From Burkholderia sp. 9120 (GTDB taxonomy: Bacteria > Pseudomonadota > Gammaproteobacteria > Burkholderiales > Burkholderiaceae), in assembly GCF_000745015.1 (NCBI RefSeq), contig NZ_JQNA01000002.1, positions 6,200,001 through 6,264,000 on the forward strand: a stretch of 64,000 bases of DNA, in the 5' to 3' direction. A program made the translations under genes and the position numbers. Below, in pieces: positions 9,014-17,842 of this stretch. The notes under the pieces are model-generated. The model was not told where the DNA came from and made no database searches. It saw nothing but the letters and a program-made list of their open reading frames with translations. Each line of letters opens with the position of its first letter. Position 1 is the stretch's first letter.

Positions 9014-10542
9014 GCGGTCACATGAGCGAGCCGACAGCCTCCGTGCCGGTGGTCGAAGCGTTTGGCGTCACCAAACGCTACGGCTCGACGGCCGCGCTGA
9101 ACGACGTGAGCATTCGCGTGATGCCTGGCGAGTCGCATGCACTCGTCGGGCGCAACGGCGCGGGGAAATCGACACTGGTGTCGATTCTCACCGGCCTGCG
9201 CAAGCCCGATACCGGCGAGGTACGTTTCGGCGGCGCGGCGGCGCCGTCGATTGCGGATCGCGACGCGTGGCGTGAACGCGTGGCCTGCGTCTATCAGCAT
9301 TCGACGATCATCCGCGATCTGAGCGTCGCGGAGAATCTGTTCATCAACCGGCAGCCGTCGCGCGGCGGTGTGATCGACTGGCGCGCGATGCATCGCGACG
9401 CGCGCGAACTGCTCGACCACTGGAAGATCGACGTGCGCGAAGATGCGCGCGCCGGCGATCTAAGCGTGGAAGCGCGGCAACTGGTGGAAATCGCACGCGC
9501 ACTGTCGTACGGCGCACGTTTCATCATTCTCGACGAACCGACCGCGCAGCTCGACGGCGACGAAATCAAGCGCCTGTTCCGGCGTATCAGCGAATTGCAG
9601 CGCGAAGGCGTGACCTTCCTGTTCATCTCTCACCATCTGCAAGAGGTGTACGAGATTTGCCAGGCCGTGACGGTGCTGCGCGACGCGCGGCATATCGTCA
9701 GCGCGCCGGTGTCCGCGTTGCCGCGCGAACAGTTGATCGAAGCGATGACGGGCGAACGCGGCGGCCTCGCCGTCGCCGATGCGGCCGCGCGCGACGCGTT
9801 GCCCGCCGATACGGCAATTGCATTGCAAGTCAAAGACCTTGCCGGTTCCGATTACGACAAGGTGTCGTTCACCGTGAAGCGCGGCGAAGTGGTCGGCCTG
9901 ACCGGCGCGACGAGCAGCGGCCGCACGAGCGTCGCCGAAGCGATTGCCGGTTTGCGCGCGGCCAAACGCGGCACGATCAGCGTCGACGGCGCGGTCTTGC
10001 CGCCCGGCGATGTGCCCGCTGCGCTCGCGCATGGCATCGGCTGCGTGCCGAAGGATCGCCATCACGAAGGCCTGGTGTTGACGCAATCGGTTGCGGAAAA
10101 CGCGTCGATGACGATCGCGCGTCTGCTCGGCAAATTCGGCATCGCGCCGCCCGCGAAGAAGAACGCGTTCGGCCAGAAAATGATCGACGCGCTCGGCATC
10201 GTCGCGCAAGGTCCGGAGCACATCGTGTCTGGGCTATCCGGCGGCAATCAGCAGAAAGTGGTGATGGCGCGCGCGCTTGCCACCAACCCGAACGTGCTCG
10301 TGCTGATCGACCCCACCGCGGGCGTCGACGTCAAATCGAAAGAAGCGTTGCTCTCCGTCGTGGATCGCGTGCGCGAAGAGGGCAAGGCCGTGCTGGTCGT
10401 GTCCGGCGAACTCGACGATCTGCGTACCTGTGACCGTGTGCTGGTCATGTTCCGTGGCCGTGTCGCGGCCGAATTTCCCGCGGGTTGGCAGGACCACGAC
10501 CTGATCGCATCCGTTGAAGGAGTCAGTCTCCATGAAGAATAG
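9010..10542 (+). CDS. Sugar ABC transporter, ATP-binding protein with two ABC domains
   Basis: A 510-residue RbsA/MglA-type ATPase. The first cassette has Walker A GRNGAGKST, a divergent signature (DLSVEARQLVEIARAL) and Walker B FIILDEPTA. The second has a Walker A-like GATSSGRTS, lacking the canonical Lys as is usual in this family, then SGLSGGNQQKVVMARAL and VLIDPTAGVD. The chosen ATG at 9010 overlaps the stop of the binding-protein gene (ATGA), implying translational coupling. It energises uptake through the permease encoded at 10532. Confidence 0.94.
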   Translation: MSGHMSEPTASVPVVEAFGVTKRYGSTAALNDVSIRVMPGESHALVGRNGAGKSTLVSILTGLRKPDTGEVRFGGAAAPSIADRDAWRERVACVYQHSTIIRDLSVAENLFINRQPSRGGVIDWRAMHRDARELLDHWKIDVREDARAGDLSVEARQLVEIARALSYGARFIILDEPTAQLDGDEIKRLFRRISELQREGVTFLFISHHLQEVYEICQAVTVLRDARHIVSAPVSALPREQLIEAMTGERGGLAVADAAARDALPADTAIALQVKDLAGSDYDKVSFTVKRGEVVGLTGATSSGRTSVAEAIAGLRAAKRGTISVDGAVLPPGDVPAALAHGIGCVPKDRHHEGLVLTQSVAENASMTIARLLGKFGIAPPAKKNAFGQKMIDALGIVAQGPEHIVSGLSGGNQQKVVMARALATNPNVLVLIDPTAGVDVKSKEALLSVVDRVREEGKAVLVVSGELDDLRTCDRVLVMFRGRVAAEFPAGWQDHDLIASVEGVSLHEE

Positions 10543-11587
10543 TGTGCCCAGTCCCGCATTCAGCACCGCGCCAGCCTCAGGGTCGACGCAGGCTGTTGCC
10601 GCCGCGACGCGCGGCAAACGCGCGCGCGCCGAACTCGCGCGGCTGCGTGAACTGGCCTTGCTGCCCGCGCTCGCGTTGCTGCTCGTGATCGGCGCGTTCG
10701 TCAGCCCCAGCTTTCTGACGAAGGCGAATCTGATCAGCGTGCTGGGCGCGTCGGCGGCGCTCGCGCTGGTGGTGCTCGCGGAATCGTTGATCGTGTTGAC
10801 CGGCAAATTCGATCTGTCGCTCGAGTCGACCGTGGGGATCGCGCCCGCCGTCGGCGCAATGCTGGTGATGCCGGCCGCGTCCGCGGGCTTCGGCACGCAG
10901 TGGCCGGCGGCAGTCGGCCTGCTCGCCATCGTAGCGGTGGGCGCGGTGATTGGCTTGATCAACGGCTTCCTGGTGGTGCGCTTGCGGCTGAATGCCTTCA
11001 TCGTCACGCTGGCCATGCTGATCGTGCTGCGCGGCATGCTGGTCGGTGCGACCAAAGGCGGCACGCTGTTCGATATGCCGCCGTCGTTCTTCTCGCTCGC
11101 CACCACCATCGTGTTCGGCTTGCCGTTGTCCGTCTGGCTCGCGGCGGTGGCCTTCGCGATCGCCGCGTTCGTGTTGCGCTATCACCGGTTGGGCCGTGCG
11201 TTGTACGCGATCGGCGGCAATCCGGAGGCGGCGCGCGCGGCGGGGATTCGCGTGGAGCGCATCACGTGGGGCGTATTCGTGCTCGGCAGTATGCTGGCCT
11301 CGGTAGGCGGCTTGATCGTGACCGGCTACGTCGGCGCGATCAACGCGAACCAGGGCAACGGCATGATCTTCACCGTGTTCGCTGCGGCGGTGATCGGCGG
11401 TATTTCACTCGACGGCGGCAAGGGCACGATGTTCGGCGCGCTCACCGGCGTGCTGCTGCTCGGCGTCGTGCAGAACCTGCTGACGCTCGCGCAGGTGCCG
11501 TCGTTCTGGATTCAGGCCATTTACGGCGCGATCATTCTGGGCTCGCTGATGGTGGCGCGGCTCGCTAGCGGCGAAGGTCAGAACTGA
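10532..11587 (+). CDS. Sugar ABC transporter, permease (RbsC-type)
   Basis: A 351-residue inner-membrane permease with about eight to ten hydrophobic helices. RbsC-family signatures include SVLGASAALALVVLAESLIVLTG, FDLSLESTVG, GLINGFLVVRLRLNAFIVTLAM, GRALYAIGGNPEAARAAGI and IGGISLDGGKGT. The start at ATG 10532 has AAGGAG ten bases upstream and overlaps the 3' end of the ATPase gene by 11 bp. It forms the pore of the transporter. Confidence 0.94.
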   Translation: MKNSVPSPAFSTAPASGSTQAVAAATRGKRARAELARLRELALLPALALLLVIGAFVSPSFLTKANLISVLGASAALALVVLAESLIVLTGKFDLSLESTVGIAPAVGAMLVMPAASAGFGTQWPAAVGLLAIVAVGAVIGLINGFLVVRLRLNAFIVTLAMLIVLRGMLVGATKGGTLFDMPPSFFSLATTIVFGLPLSVWLAAVAFAIAAFVLRYHRLGRALYAIGGNPEAARAAGIRVERITWGVFVLGSMLASVGGLIVTGYVGAINANQGNGMIFTVFAAAVIGGISLDGGKGTMFGALTGVLLLGVVQNLLTLAQVPSFWIQAIYGAIILGSLMVARLASGEGQN

Positions 11588-11612
11588 TGCGCACGTTATC
11601 CGGAGAACTCAT

Positions 11613-11939
11613 TTGACCCGCCAACCCGTGCAAACCGATCCTCGTCTGATCCTGCTCAGTCCCGCCGACAACTGCCTGATCGCGGCGGCGCGTCTCGACG
11701 CAGGCACGCCGGTCGAAATAGAAGGCGAACGCGTGACGCTCGCCAAAACCATTGAACTCGGTCACAAGGTCGCACGTCATCCCCTCGCGAAAGACGACAA
11801 GGTGCTGCGCTACGGCGCGGTGATCGGTCACGTGACGGACGCGGTGGCGCGTGGCGCGCATCTGCATACGCACAACCTCGAAAGCGATTATCTGCCGACC
11901 TATACGCACGACGCGGGCCACGAGTTCGTCCATCACTGA
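11613..11939 (+). CDS. UxaA-family dehydratase, small (SAF-domain) subunit
   Basis: A 108-residue SAF-domain protein that corresponds to the N-terminal part of altronate/galactarate-type dehydratases. Motifs: LILLSPADNCLIAAARLDAG, ELGHKVARHPL, KYGAVIGH-like sequence (LRYGAVIGHVTDAVARGAHLHTHNLES). The start is TTG with CGGAGAA upstream. It is followed after about 40 bp by the large subunit, so the enzyme is split into two chains here. In context it should dehydrate the aldonic acid (L-fuconate or similar) to the 2-keto-3-deoxy acid. Confidence 0.88.
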   Translation: MTRQPVQTDPRLILLSPADNCLIAAARLDAGTPVEIEGERVTLAKTIELGHKVARHPLAKDDKVLRYGAVIGHVTDAVARGAHLHTHNLESDYLPTYTHDAGHEFVHH

Positions 11940-11981
11940 AACGGGCACAACGACGTGGCCTTGCGCCGCGCTGGAACGATC

Positions 11982-13292
11982 ATGACTGACATTTCCGTAG
12001 CACCTGCCGGCGCGCCGCCAATGCTGCAAGGCTATCCGCGCAATGACGGCCGTAAAGGCATCCGCAACGTGGTTGCGGTAGCGTATCTGGTTGAATGCGC
12101 GCATCACGTGGCGCGTGAAATCGTCACGCAGTTCCGCGAGCCGCTCGACGCATTCGACGATCCTTCCGCCGAGCGCGAACCGCCGGTGCATCTGATCGGC
12201 TTTCCCGGCTGCTATCCAAATAGTTACGCCGAGACGATGCTCGAACGGTTGACCACGCATCCGAACGTGGGCGCCGTGCTGTTCGTGTCGCTCGGGTGCG
12301 AGAGCATGAACAAGCATTATCTGGTGGACGCGGTGCGCGCAAGCGGCCGTCCGGTCGAAGTGCTGACGATCCAGGAAAAGGGCGGCACGCGCAGCACGAT
12401 TCAATATGGCGTCGACTGGATTCGCGGCGTGCGCGAACAACTCGCCGCGCAACCGAAAGTGCCGATGGCGCTGAGCGAACTGGTGATCGGCACGATTTGC
12501 GGCGGCTCGGACGGCACCAGCGGCATCACCGCGAACCCGGCGGTAGGCCGCGCGTTCGATCATCTGATCGATGCGGGCGCAACCTGTATCTTCGAAGAAA
12601 CCGGCGAACTGGTGGGCTGCGAATTTCATATGAAGACGCGCGCGGCGCGGCCGGAACTCGGCGATGAAATCGTGGCTTGCGTGGCAAAGGCGGCGCGCTA
12701 TTACTCGATACTCGGCCATGGCAGTTTCGCGGTCGGCAATGCGGACGGCGGCCTCACCACACAGGAAGAGAAGTCGCTCGGCGCGTACGCGAAAAGCGGC
12801 GCGTCGCCGATTGTCGGCATTATCAAACCCGGCGATATTCCGCCGACCGGCGGCCTCTATCTGCTCGACGTGGTGCCGGACGGCGAGCCGCGCTTCGGCT
12901 TTCCCAACATTAGCGACAACGCGGAAATCGGCGAGCTGATCGCGTGCGGTGCGCATGTGATTCTGTTCACTACCGGGCGCGGCTCGGTGGTCGGCTCGGC
13001 CATCTCGCCGGTGATCAAGGTGTGCGCGAATCCCGCAACCTATCGCAATCTCGCGGGCGACATGGACGTCGACGCGGGCCGGATTCTCGAAGGCCGCGGC
13101 ACGCTCGACGAAGTGGGCCGCGAAGTGTTCGAGCAAACGGTCGCGGTGTCGCGCGGCACGGCGTCGAAATCGGAGACGCTCGGGCACCAGGAGTTCATCC
13201 TGACTTACAAGACGTTCGAGCCGGTTGGGCCGGCGTGCTTGCCGTCGGGCGCCGCGCCGGCGCATCGGGTCGTCGCGATCGAATCACACTGA
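11982..13292 (+). CDS. UxaA-family sugar-acid dehydratase, large subunit (putative L-fuconate/D-arabinonate dehydratase)
   Basis: A 436-residue catalytic subunit of the altronate/galactarate dehydratase family. It begins around GYPRNDGRKGIRNVVAVAYLVEC and contains the conserved cysteine blocks FPGCYPN, VSLGCESMN, IGTICGGSDGTSGITANPAVG and the C-terminal FTTGRGSVVGSAISPVIKVCANP. ATG 11982 is preferred over the upstream GTG because the family homology begins there. Well-studied non-phosphorylating L-fucose pathways use an enolase-superfamily fuconate dehydratase; none is encoded here, so this UxaA-type enzyme probably fills the step. Substrate is inferred from the neighbours. Confidence 0.88.
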   Translation: MTDISVAPAGAPPMLQGYPRNDGRKGIRNVVAVAYLVECAHHVAREIVTQFREPLDAFDDPSAEREPPVHLIGFPGCYPNSYAETMLERLTTHPNVGAVLFVSLGCESMNKHYLVDAVRASGRPVEVLTIQEKGGTRSTIQYGVDWIRGVREQLAAQPKVPMALSELVIGTICGGSDGTSGITANPAVGRAFDHLIDAGATCIFEETGELVGCEFHMKTRAARPELGDEIVACVAKAARYYSILGHGSFAVGNADGGLTTQEEKSLGAYAKSGASPIVGIIKPGDIPPTGGLYLLDVVPDGEPRFGFPNISDNAEIGELIACGAHVILFTTGRGSVVGSAISPVIKVCANPATYRNLAGDMDVDAGRILEGRGTLDEVGREVFEQTVAVSRGTASKSETLGHQEFILTYKTFEPVGPACLPSGAAPAHRVVAIESH

Positions 13293-13307
13293 GCTTCCGG
13301 CAAGCCG

Positions 13308-13339
13308 CCATGCGCCGCGTTACACCGCGCGGCGCATGG
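13308..13339 (+). terminator. Intra-operon hairpin between dehydratase and dehydrogenase genes
   Basis: A perfect 12-bp inverted repeat (13308-13319 with 13328-13339) with an 8-nt loop and only a weak T stretch (GGGGCTTTGT) after it. It may be a partial terminator or an mRNA processing/stability element that separates transporter/dehydratase expression from the downstream enzymes. Confidence 0.45.
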
Positions 13340-13426
13340 GGCTTTGTCACTCGTAGCCGGCCAGGCAAGCTGCGGGCAAATCTCGCCCGCCCATGTTAAA
13401 ACGTAAAAAAACAGGAGACGCGCTCC

Positions 13427-14467
13427 ATGACGGCAACGATCGGTTCGAAGATCGGGCAGCGGCGCCGCATCGGTCGCGGTGCGCTGCAAGTGAGTGGATT
13501 GGGACTCGGCACGGCGCCGCTCGGCGGCCTTTACCGCGATCTATCCGACGAAGAAGCCCACGCCACCATTGCTGCCGCGTGGGACGCCGGCGTGCGCTAT
13601 TTCGACACCGCACCGCACTACGGCAACACGAAGGCCGAGCATCGTCTGGGTGACGTGTTGCGCCGCTATCCACGCAGCGAATACGTGTTGTCGACCAAGG
13701 TCGGGCGCCGCTTCGTGCCGCGCACCACGCCGTTCGACGACAAGGAAGGCTGGCAAAACCCGCTACCCTTCGAAGCGATTTACGACTACACCTACGACGG
13801 TATTCTGCGGTCGTTCGAAGATAGCCAGCAGCGTCTCGGCATCGTCGAGATCGATATGCTGCTGGTGCACGACATTGGCCGCATGACGCATGGCGACAAT
13901 CATCCGCATTACTGGCGGCAATTGACTGAAGGCGGCGGCTTCCGCGCGTTGGACACGCTGCGCTCGTCGGGCGCGATCAAGGCCGTCGGGCTCGGCGTCA
14001 ACGAAGGCGCGGTAATACTCGATGCGATGGCCGAGTTCGATATCGATTGCGCGCTGCTCGCGGGCCGTTATACGCTGCTTGAGCAGACCACACTCGACGA
14101 CCTGTTGCCGGCATGTGAAACGCGCGGCGTCAGCATCCTGTTAGGCGGCGCGTTCAACTCGGGCATTCTGGCGCGCGGCGTCGAGGGCGATCTGAAATTC
14201 AACTACGGCACAGCGCCGCGCGAAGTGATCGAGCGCGTCGCGCGGCTGGAAGCCGTGTGCCGCGCCCATGGCGTGCCGCTTGCTGCCGCAGCCTTGCAGT
14301 TTCCGTATGCGCACCCGGCGGTCGCCACTGTGTTGACCGGCGCGCGCAGTGCCGACGAATTGCGCGAGAACGTCGCGTCGTTCGGGCAGCCGATTCCCGC
14401 CGCGTTGTGGTCCGCGTTGCGCGGCGAAGGCTTGCTCGACAGCCGCGCGCCCGCGCCCGAGGACTAA
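13427..14467 (+). CDS. Aldo/keto reductase, putative L-fucose (D-threo-aldose 1-) dehydrogenase
   Basis: A 346-residue AKR-superfamily protein. The catalytic tetrad is visible: Asp60 and Tyr65 (FDTAPHYG), Lys91 (STKVGRR) and His148 (LLVHDIG). The family relative L-fucose/L-galactose dehydrogenase oxidises the aldose at C1 to the lactone using NAD(P)+. It is preceded by GGAGACGCGCTCC and followed eight bases later by the lactonase gene, which fits this first step of the pathway. The sugar could also be D-arabinose or L-galactose, which share stereochemistry. Confidence 0.88.
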   Translation: MTATIGSKIGQRRRIGRGALQVSGLGLGTAPLGGLYRDLSDEEAHATIAAAWDAGVRYFDTAPHYGNTKAEHRLGDVLRRYPRSEYVLSTKVGRRFVPRTTPFDDKEGWQNPLPFEAIYDYTYDGILRSFEDSQQRLGIVEIDMLLVHDIGRMTHGDNHPHYWRQLTEGGGFRALDTLRSSGAIKAVGLGVNEGAVILDAMAEFDIDCALLAGRYTLLEQTTLDDLLPACETRGVSILLGGAFNSGILARGVEGDLKFNYGTAPREVIERVARLEAVCRAHGVPLAAAALQFPYAHPAVATVLTGARSADELRENVASFGQPIPAALWSALRGEGLLDSRAPAPED

Positions 14468-14474
14468 TCTGACA

Positions 14475-15305
14475 ATGGCAATCGATGCCCACCAGCACTA
14501 TTGGGACCCCGCTCGCGGCGACTACGAGTGGCTGACGCCGGAACTGAAGCTGTTGTACCGGCCGTTCGGACCGGCGGATCTCAAACCGTTGCGCCAACGC
14601 GCGGGCATCGAGCGAACGGTGGTGGTGCAGGCCGCGCCGACCATCGACGAAACACGCTATTTGCTGGACGTCGCGCGGCATGAGCCGTCCATTGCCGGTG
14701 TGGTCGGCTGGGTGCCCTTGCTATTGCCCACCGCGCCGGCGCTGATCGGGGCGCTCGCGCACGAGCCGAAGTTCAAAGGCGTGCGGCCGATGCTGCAGGA
14801 TTTGCCGGACGACACGTGGATCGCGAATCCCGATCTCGCCCCGGCGATCGAAGCACTGATTGCGCACGACCTGACGTTCGACGCGTTGATTTACGCCCGC
14901 CATGTCGAGCATTTCGACACCTTCGCGACGCGTTTTCCCGCGCTGCGCATCGTGGTCGATCATGGCGCGAAGCCGCCGATCCGCTACGGCCGCGCGGGCT
15001 TCGCAGGTTGGGCTGAAGCGATCACGCGGCTGGCGGCATTGCCGAACGTGCACTGCAAGCTGTCGGGCCTCGTCACCGAAGCGTCGCTTGGGTGGACGGA
15101 AGACACGCTGCGGCCCTATGTCGAGCATCTGCTGAAGTCGTTCGGCCCGGCGCGCCTGATGTGGGGCAGCGACTGGCCGGTGCTCGATCTGAACGGCGAT
15201 TATTTGCTGTGGCATTCGGTGGCGACCACCTTGCTCGCGTCGTTGAGCGACGACGAACGCGAAGCGGTGTTCGGCGGCAATGCCACGGCGTTTTACCGGT
15301 TGTGA
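14475..15305 (+). CDS. Amidohydrolase-fold lactonase, putative L-fucono-1,5-lactonase
   Basis: A 276-residue cog3618-type amidohydrolase. The metal-binding HxH is at the N-terminus (DAHQHYWDP, His6 and His8), followed by VVVQAAPTIDETRYLL, VVDHGAKPPI, CKLSGLVTEA and the C-terminal LMWGSDWPV with the catalytic Asp. Proteins of this family hydrolyse L-fucono-, L-rhamnono- and related lactones. ATG 14475 is chosen because the HxH motif must lie at the start; the longer frame overlaps the dehydrogenase gene out of frame. Confidence 0.88.
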   Translation: MAIDAHQHYWDPARGDYEWLTPELKLLYRPFGPADLKPLRQRAGIERTVVVQAAPTIDETRYLLDVARHEPSIAGVVGWVPLLLPTAPALIGALAHEPKFKGVRPMLQDLPDDTWIANPDLAPAIEALIAHDLTFDALIYARHVEHFDTFATRFPALRIVVDHGAKPPIRYGRAGFAGWAEAITRLAALPNVHCKLSGLVTEASLGWTEDTLRPYVEHLLKSFGPARLMWGSDWPVLDLNGDYLLWHSVATTLLASLSDDEREAVFGGNATAFYRL

Positions 15306-15350
15306 ACTGACGCAGCGAAACGAGACAAGCCCATTCAACTGGAGTCGTAG

Positions 15351-16094
15351 ATGACACAAAGACTGGCTGGCAAGACGGCCCTGATTACCGCGGCGGGACA
15401 AGGCATCGGCCTCGCGACCGCCGAACTCTTCGCACGCGAAGGCGCACGCGTGATCGCGACGGATATCCGCATCGACGGGCTCGCCGGCAAGCCGGTCGAG
15501 GCACGCCGGCTCGACGTGCTCGACTGCGCGGCGATCAAGGCACTGGCCGCCGAACTCGGCCCGATCGACGTGCTGTTCAACTGTGCGGGCTTCGTGCATG
15601 CGGGCAATATTCTCGACTGCAGCGAAGAGGATTGGGACTTCGCGTTCGACCTCAACGCCAAAGCCATGTACCGGATGATCCGTGCGTTCCTGCCGGCCAT
15701 GCTGGAGAAAGGCGGCGGGTCGATCATCAATATGTCGTCGGCGGCGTCGAGCGTGAAGGGCGTGCCGAACCGCTTTGCGTACAGCGCGTCGAAGGCGGCG
15801 GTGATCGGTTTGACCAAGTCGGTCGCTGCGGACTTCATCACACGTGGTGTACGCTGTAACGCGATTTGCCCGGGCACGGTGGCTTCGCCGTCGCTCGAAC
15901 AGCGAATCGTCGCGCAGGCCCAGGCGCAGGGCGCGACGCTGGACGCCGTGCAGGCCGCCTTCGTCGCGCGTCAGCCAATGGGCCGCATCGGCAAGCCGGA
16001 AGAAATCGCCGCGTTGGCGCTGTATCTGGCGTCCGACGAATCGTCGTTCACCACGGGCCACGCGCACGTGATCGACGGCGGCTGGTCGAACTGA
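15351..16094 (+). CDS. Short-chain dehydrogenase, putative 2-keto-3-deoxy-L-fuconate dehydrogenase
   Basis: A 247-residue classical SDR. Cofactor motif TAAGQGIG (Thr13, Gly16, Gly18, Gly20), [14 protein letters not shown] for the active-site Ser and AYSASKAA for Tyr-x-x-x-Lys. An acidic residue after the second strand (ATDIR) suggests NAD+. In the pathway it would oxidise C4 of 2-keto-3-deoxy-L-fuconate to the 2,4-diketo acid. A GGAGTCGTAG ribosome site precedes it, and it lies between the lactonase and the diketo-acid hydrolase, the order expected for such operons. Confidence 0.87.
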   Translation: MTQRLAGKTALITAAGQGIGLATAELFAREGARVIATDIRIDGLAGKPVEARRLDVLDCAAIKALAAELGPIDVLFNCAGFVHAGNILDCSEEDWDFAFDLNAKAMYRMIRAFLPAMLEKGGGSIINMSSAASSVKGVPNRFAYSASKAAVIGLTKSVAADFITRGVRCNAICPGTVASPSLEQRIVAQAQAQGATLDAVQAAFVARQPMGRIGKPEEIAALALYLASDESSFTTGHAHVIDGGWSN

Positions 16095-16145
16095 CACGCA
16101 CGGATTGACGAACCGAACACCCTTGAACGATAGGAAAGTGCAACG

Positions 16146-16994
16146 ATGAAACTGCTTCGTTATGGGCCGAAAGGCCAGGAAAAGCCGGGCTTGCTCGACG
16201 CGCAAGGCAAGATTCGCGATCTGTCCGGCGTGGTTGCCGATATCGACGGCGCGGCGTTGACCGATGAAGGTCTCGCAAAACTGCGCGCGCTCGATCCGGC
16301 TTCGCTGCCGGTGGTGGAAGGCAATCCGCGCATGGGGCCGTGCGTCGGCAAGATCGGCAAGTTCATCTGCATCGGGCTGAATTACGCGGATCACGCGGCG
16401 GAATCGAATCTGCCGGTGCCGGCCGAGCCGGTCATCTTCAACAAGTGGACGAGCGCGATCAGCGGTCCGGACGACGACGTCGAGATTCCGCGCGGTTCGA
16501 AGAAGACCGATTGGGAAGTGGAACTGGGCGTGGTGATCGGCCAGGCGGCGAAATACGTCGACGAAGCCAACGCGCTCGACTACGTCGCCGGTTATTGCGT
16601 GATCAACGACGTGTCGGAACGCGAATGGCAGATCGAACGCGGCGGCACGTGGGACAAGGGCAAGGGCTTCGACACGTTCGGCCCGATCGGTCCGTGGGTC
16701 GTCACGCGCGACGAAGTGGCCGATCCGCAGAATCTGAGCCTGTGGCTCGAGGTGGACGGTCACCGTTATCAGAACGGCAGCACGAAGACGATGGTGTTCG
16801 GCGTCGCCAAGCTGGTTTCGTACGTGTCGCAGTGCATGAGCCTGCAACCGGGCGACGTGATCTCGACCGGTACGCCGCCGGGCGTCGGCATGGGCGTGAA
16901 GCCGAATCCGGTGTATCTGAAGCCGGGGCAGACGATTCGCCTGGGTATCGAAGGTCTCGGCGAGCAGACGCAGAAGACTTACGCGGCGGAGTAA
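16146..16994 (+). CDS. Fumarylacetoacetate-hydrolase family protein, putative 2,4-diketo-3-deoxy-L-fuconate hydrolase
   Basis: A 282-residue FAH-fold enzyme. It shows [15 protein letters not shown], the metal ligands in [11 protein letters not shown] (Glu124, Glu126), an Asp in VINDVSERE and the C-terminal [18 protein letters not shown] hydrolases cleave C-C bonds in diketo acids; here the expected products are pyruvate and L-lactate. It is the last gene of the block and is followed by a strong terminator. Annotation pipelines often call this family ureidoglycolate lyase, which the context does not support. Confidence 0.87.
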   Translation: MKLLRYGPKGQEKPGLLDAQGKIRDLSGVVADIDGAALTDEGLAKLRALDPASLPVVEGNPRMGPCVGKIGKFICIGLNYADHAAESNLPVPAEPVIFNKWTSAISGPDDDVEIPRGSKKTDWEVELGVVIGQAAKYVDEANALDYVAGYCVINDVSEREWQIERGGTWDKGKGFDTFGPIGPWVVTRDEVADPQNLSLWLEVDGHRYQNGSTKTMVFGVAKLVSYVSQCMSLQPGDVISTGTPPGVGMGVKPNPVYLKPGQTIRLGIEGLGEQTQKTYAAE

Positions 16995-17064
16995 GTCGCG
17001 CGGGTTTTGGGGCCGCGCTGCGGGCACGACTCAAAGCGCGACCGGCAGTGTAACCAGAAAGTAC

Positions 17065-17112
17065 AAAGGCCGTTCCGGCGTCAAACCGGAACGGCCTTTG
17101 TTTTTGTTTTTG
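17065..17112 (+). terminator. Rho-independent terminator of the sugar-oxidation operon
   Basis: A perfect 14-bp stem (17065-17078 with 17086-17099), 7-nt loop, then GTTTTTGTTTTTG on the plus strand. It lies between the convergent operon and the thioesterase gene. Confidence 0.92.
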
Positions 17113-17139
17113 TCATCTTGGCGCGGAGGGCCGGTGTTC

Positions 17140-17574
17140 TTACGCCGCCGGCTCGTGCTCGCCCGACTCGCCGATGCGGTTGATCGTGCCCTGCGCCACG
17201 GCGACCAGCTTCTCGCGGTCGCCGTCCATCACATAGATGTTGCATTGGCAGGTCGCCTGGGAGCGCCCCGCGAACACCACCTTGGCCCGCGCGATCAGCG
17301 TGCCGTTCATCACCGGACGCAGATAGTTGATCTTGAACTCGCCGGTGACCACCCTCGGCCCCAGCGACAGCGCGCCGGCAAACGTCAGCGCGTTATCGGC
17401 AAGGTAGCTGATGACCCCGCCATGCACGAAGCCGTGCTGTTGCCGCAATTCGTCGCGGATCGGCAGGCACAGCGTCAGCTCGTTGCTGGCGGTGTGCATC
17501 AACTCGGCGCCAAGGAGCATGCTGAACGGCTGGGCATGCAGCGCGCCGCGCGCCCGGTCGAGGAGGTCGGTCAT
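17140..17574 (-). CDS. PaaI-family hotdog-fold thioesterase
   Basis: A 144-residue hotdog protein. The typical HGGVISYLADNALTFAGAL helix carries the catalytic Asp region, preceded by QQHGFV and followed by GEFKINYLRPV. Such enzymes hydrolyse aromatic or other acyl-CoA thioesters in the cytosol. The ATG giving MTDLLDRARG is supported by AAGGAA upstream; the frame is open for 44 more codons, but that extension has no family-like sequence. Substrate cannot be told from context. Confidence 0.85.
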   Translation of the reverse strand: MTDLLDRARGALHAQPFSMLLGAELMHTASNELTLCLPIRDELRQQHGFVHGGVISYLADNALTFAGALSLGPRVVTGEFKINYLRPVMNGTLIARAKVVFAGRSQATCQCNIYVMDGDREKLVAVAQGTINRIGESGEHEPAA

Positions 17575-17772
17575 CGTGATTCCTTGGGGCGAGGCCCGCA
17601 GTGAGATCCGCACGGGAGTGCGCTGTGCAGTCCCTACCCACTCTAGGAAGCGCTGATGTGTCACGTCAAGGTGAATCGGAAAGATATGCGCGGCATTGTT
17701 GTGCAAAATGACCGGAATTGCGAAGTTGGACGATGAAAAGGGGTGGTAAGACGATCTTTGCCGACATTGATC

Positions 17773-17799
17773 TCAAGCAAAGCTCAGCCTTGCCGTTAA
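17773..17799 (+). promoter_or_regulatory. Sigma-28 (FliA)-type promoter of the chemoreceptor gene
   Basis: TCAA, 15-nt spacer, GCCGTTAA, close to the flagellar sigma-28 consensus (TAAA-N15-GCCGATAA), 44 bp upstream of the chemoreceptor ATG. The -10 and its flank (17-nt TTGCCGTTAACCCTGAC, 17790-17806) recur exactly upstream of the second chemoreceptor in this window. Confidence 0.78.
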
Positions 17800-17842
17800 C
17801 CCTGACGTAACTCCCGTCATTCTTTGCTTTCAGGTGTCCACG

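Noticed and set aside
11565..13265. 566-residue open frame opposite the dehydratase genes
   Set aside because: Shadow of the UxaA-type subunits; no recognisable motif.
14721..17027. 768-residue open frame on the minus strand opposite the lactonase, SDR and FAH genes
   Set aside because: It spans three real genes and their intergenic gaps, with shadow-type Arg/His composition.
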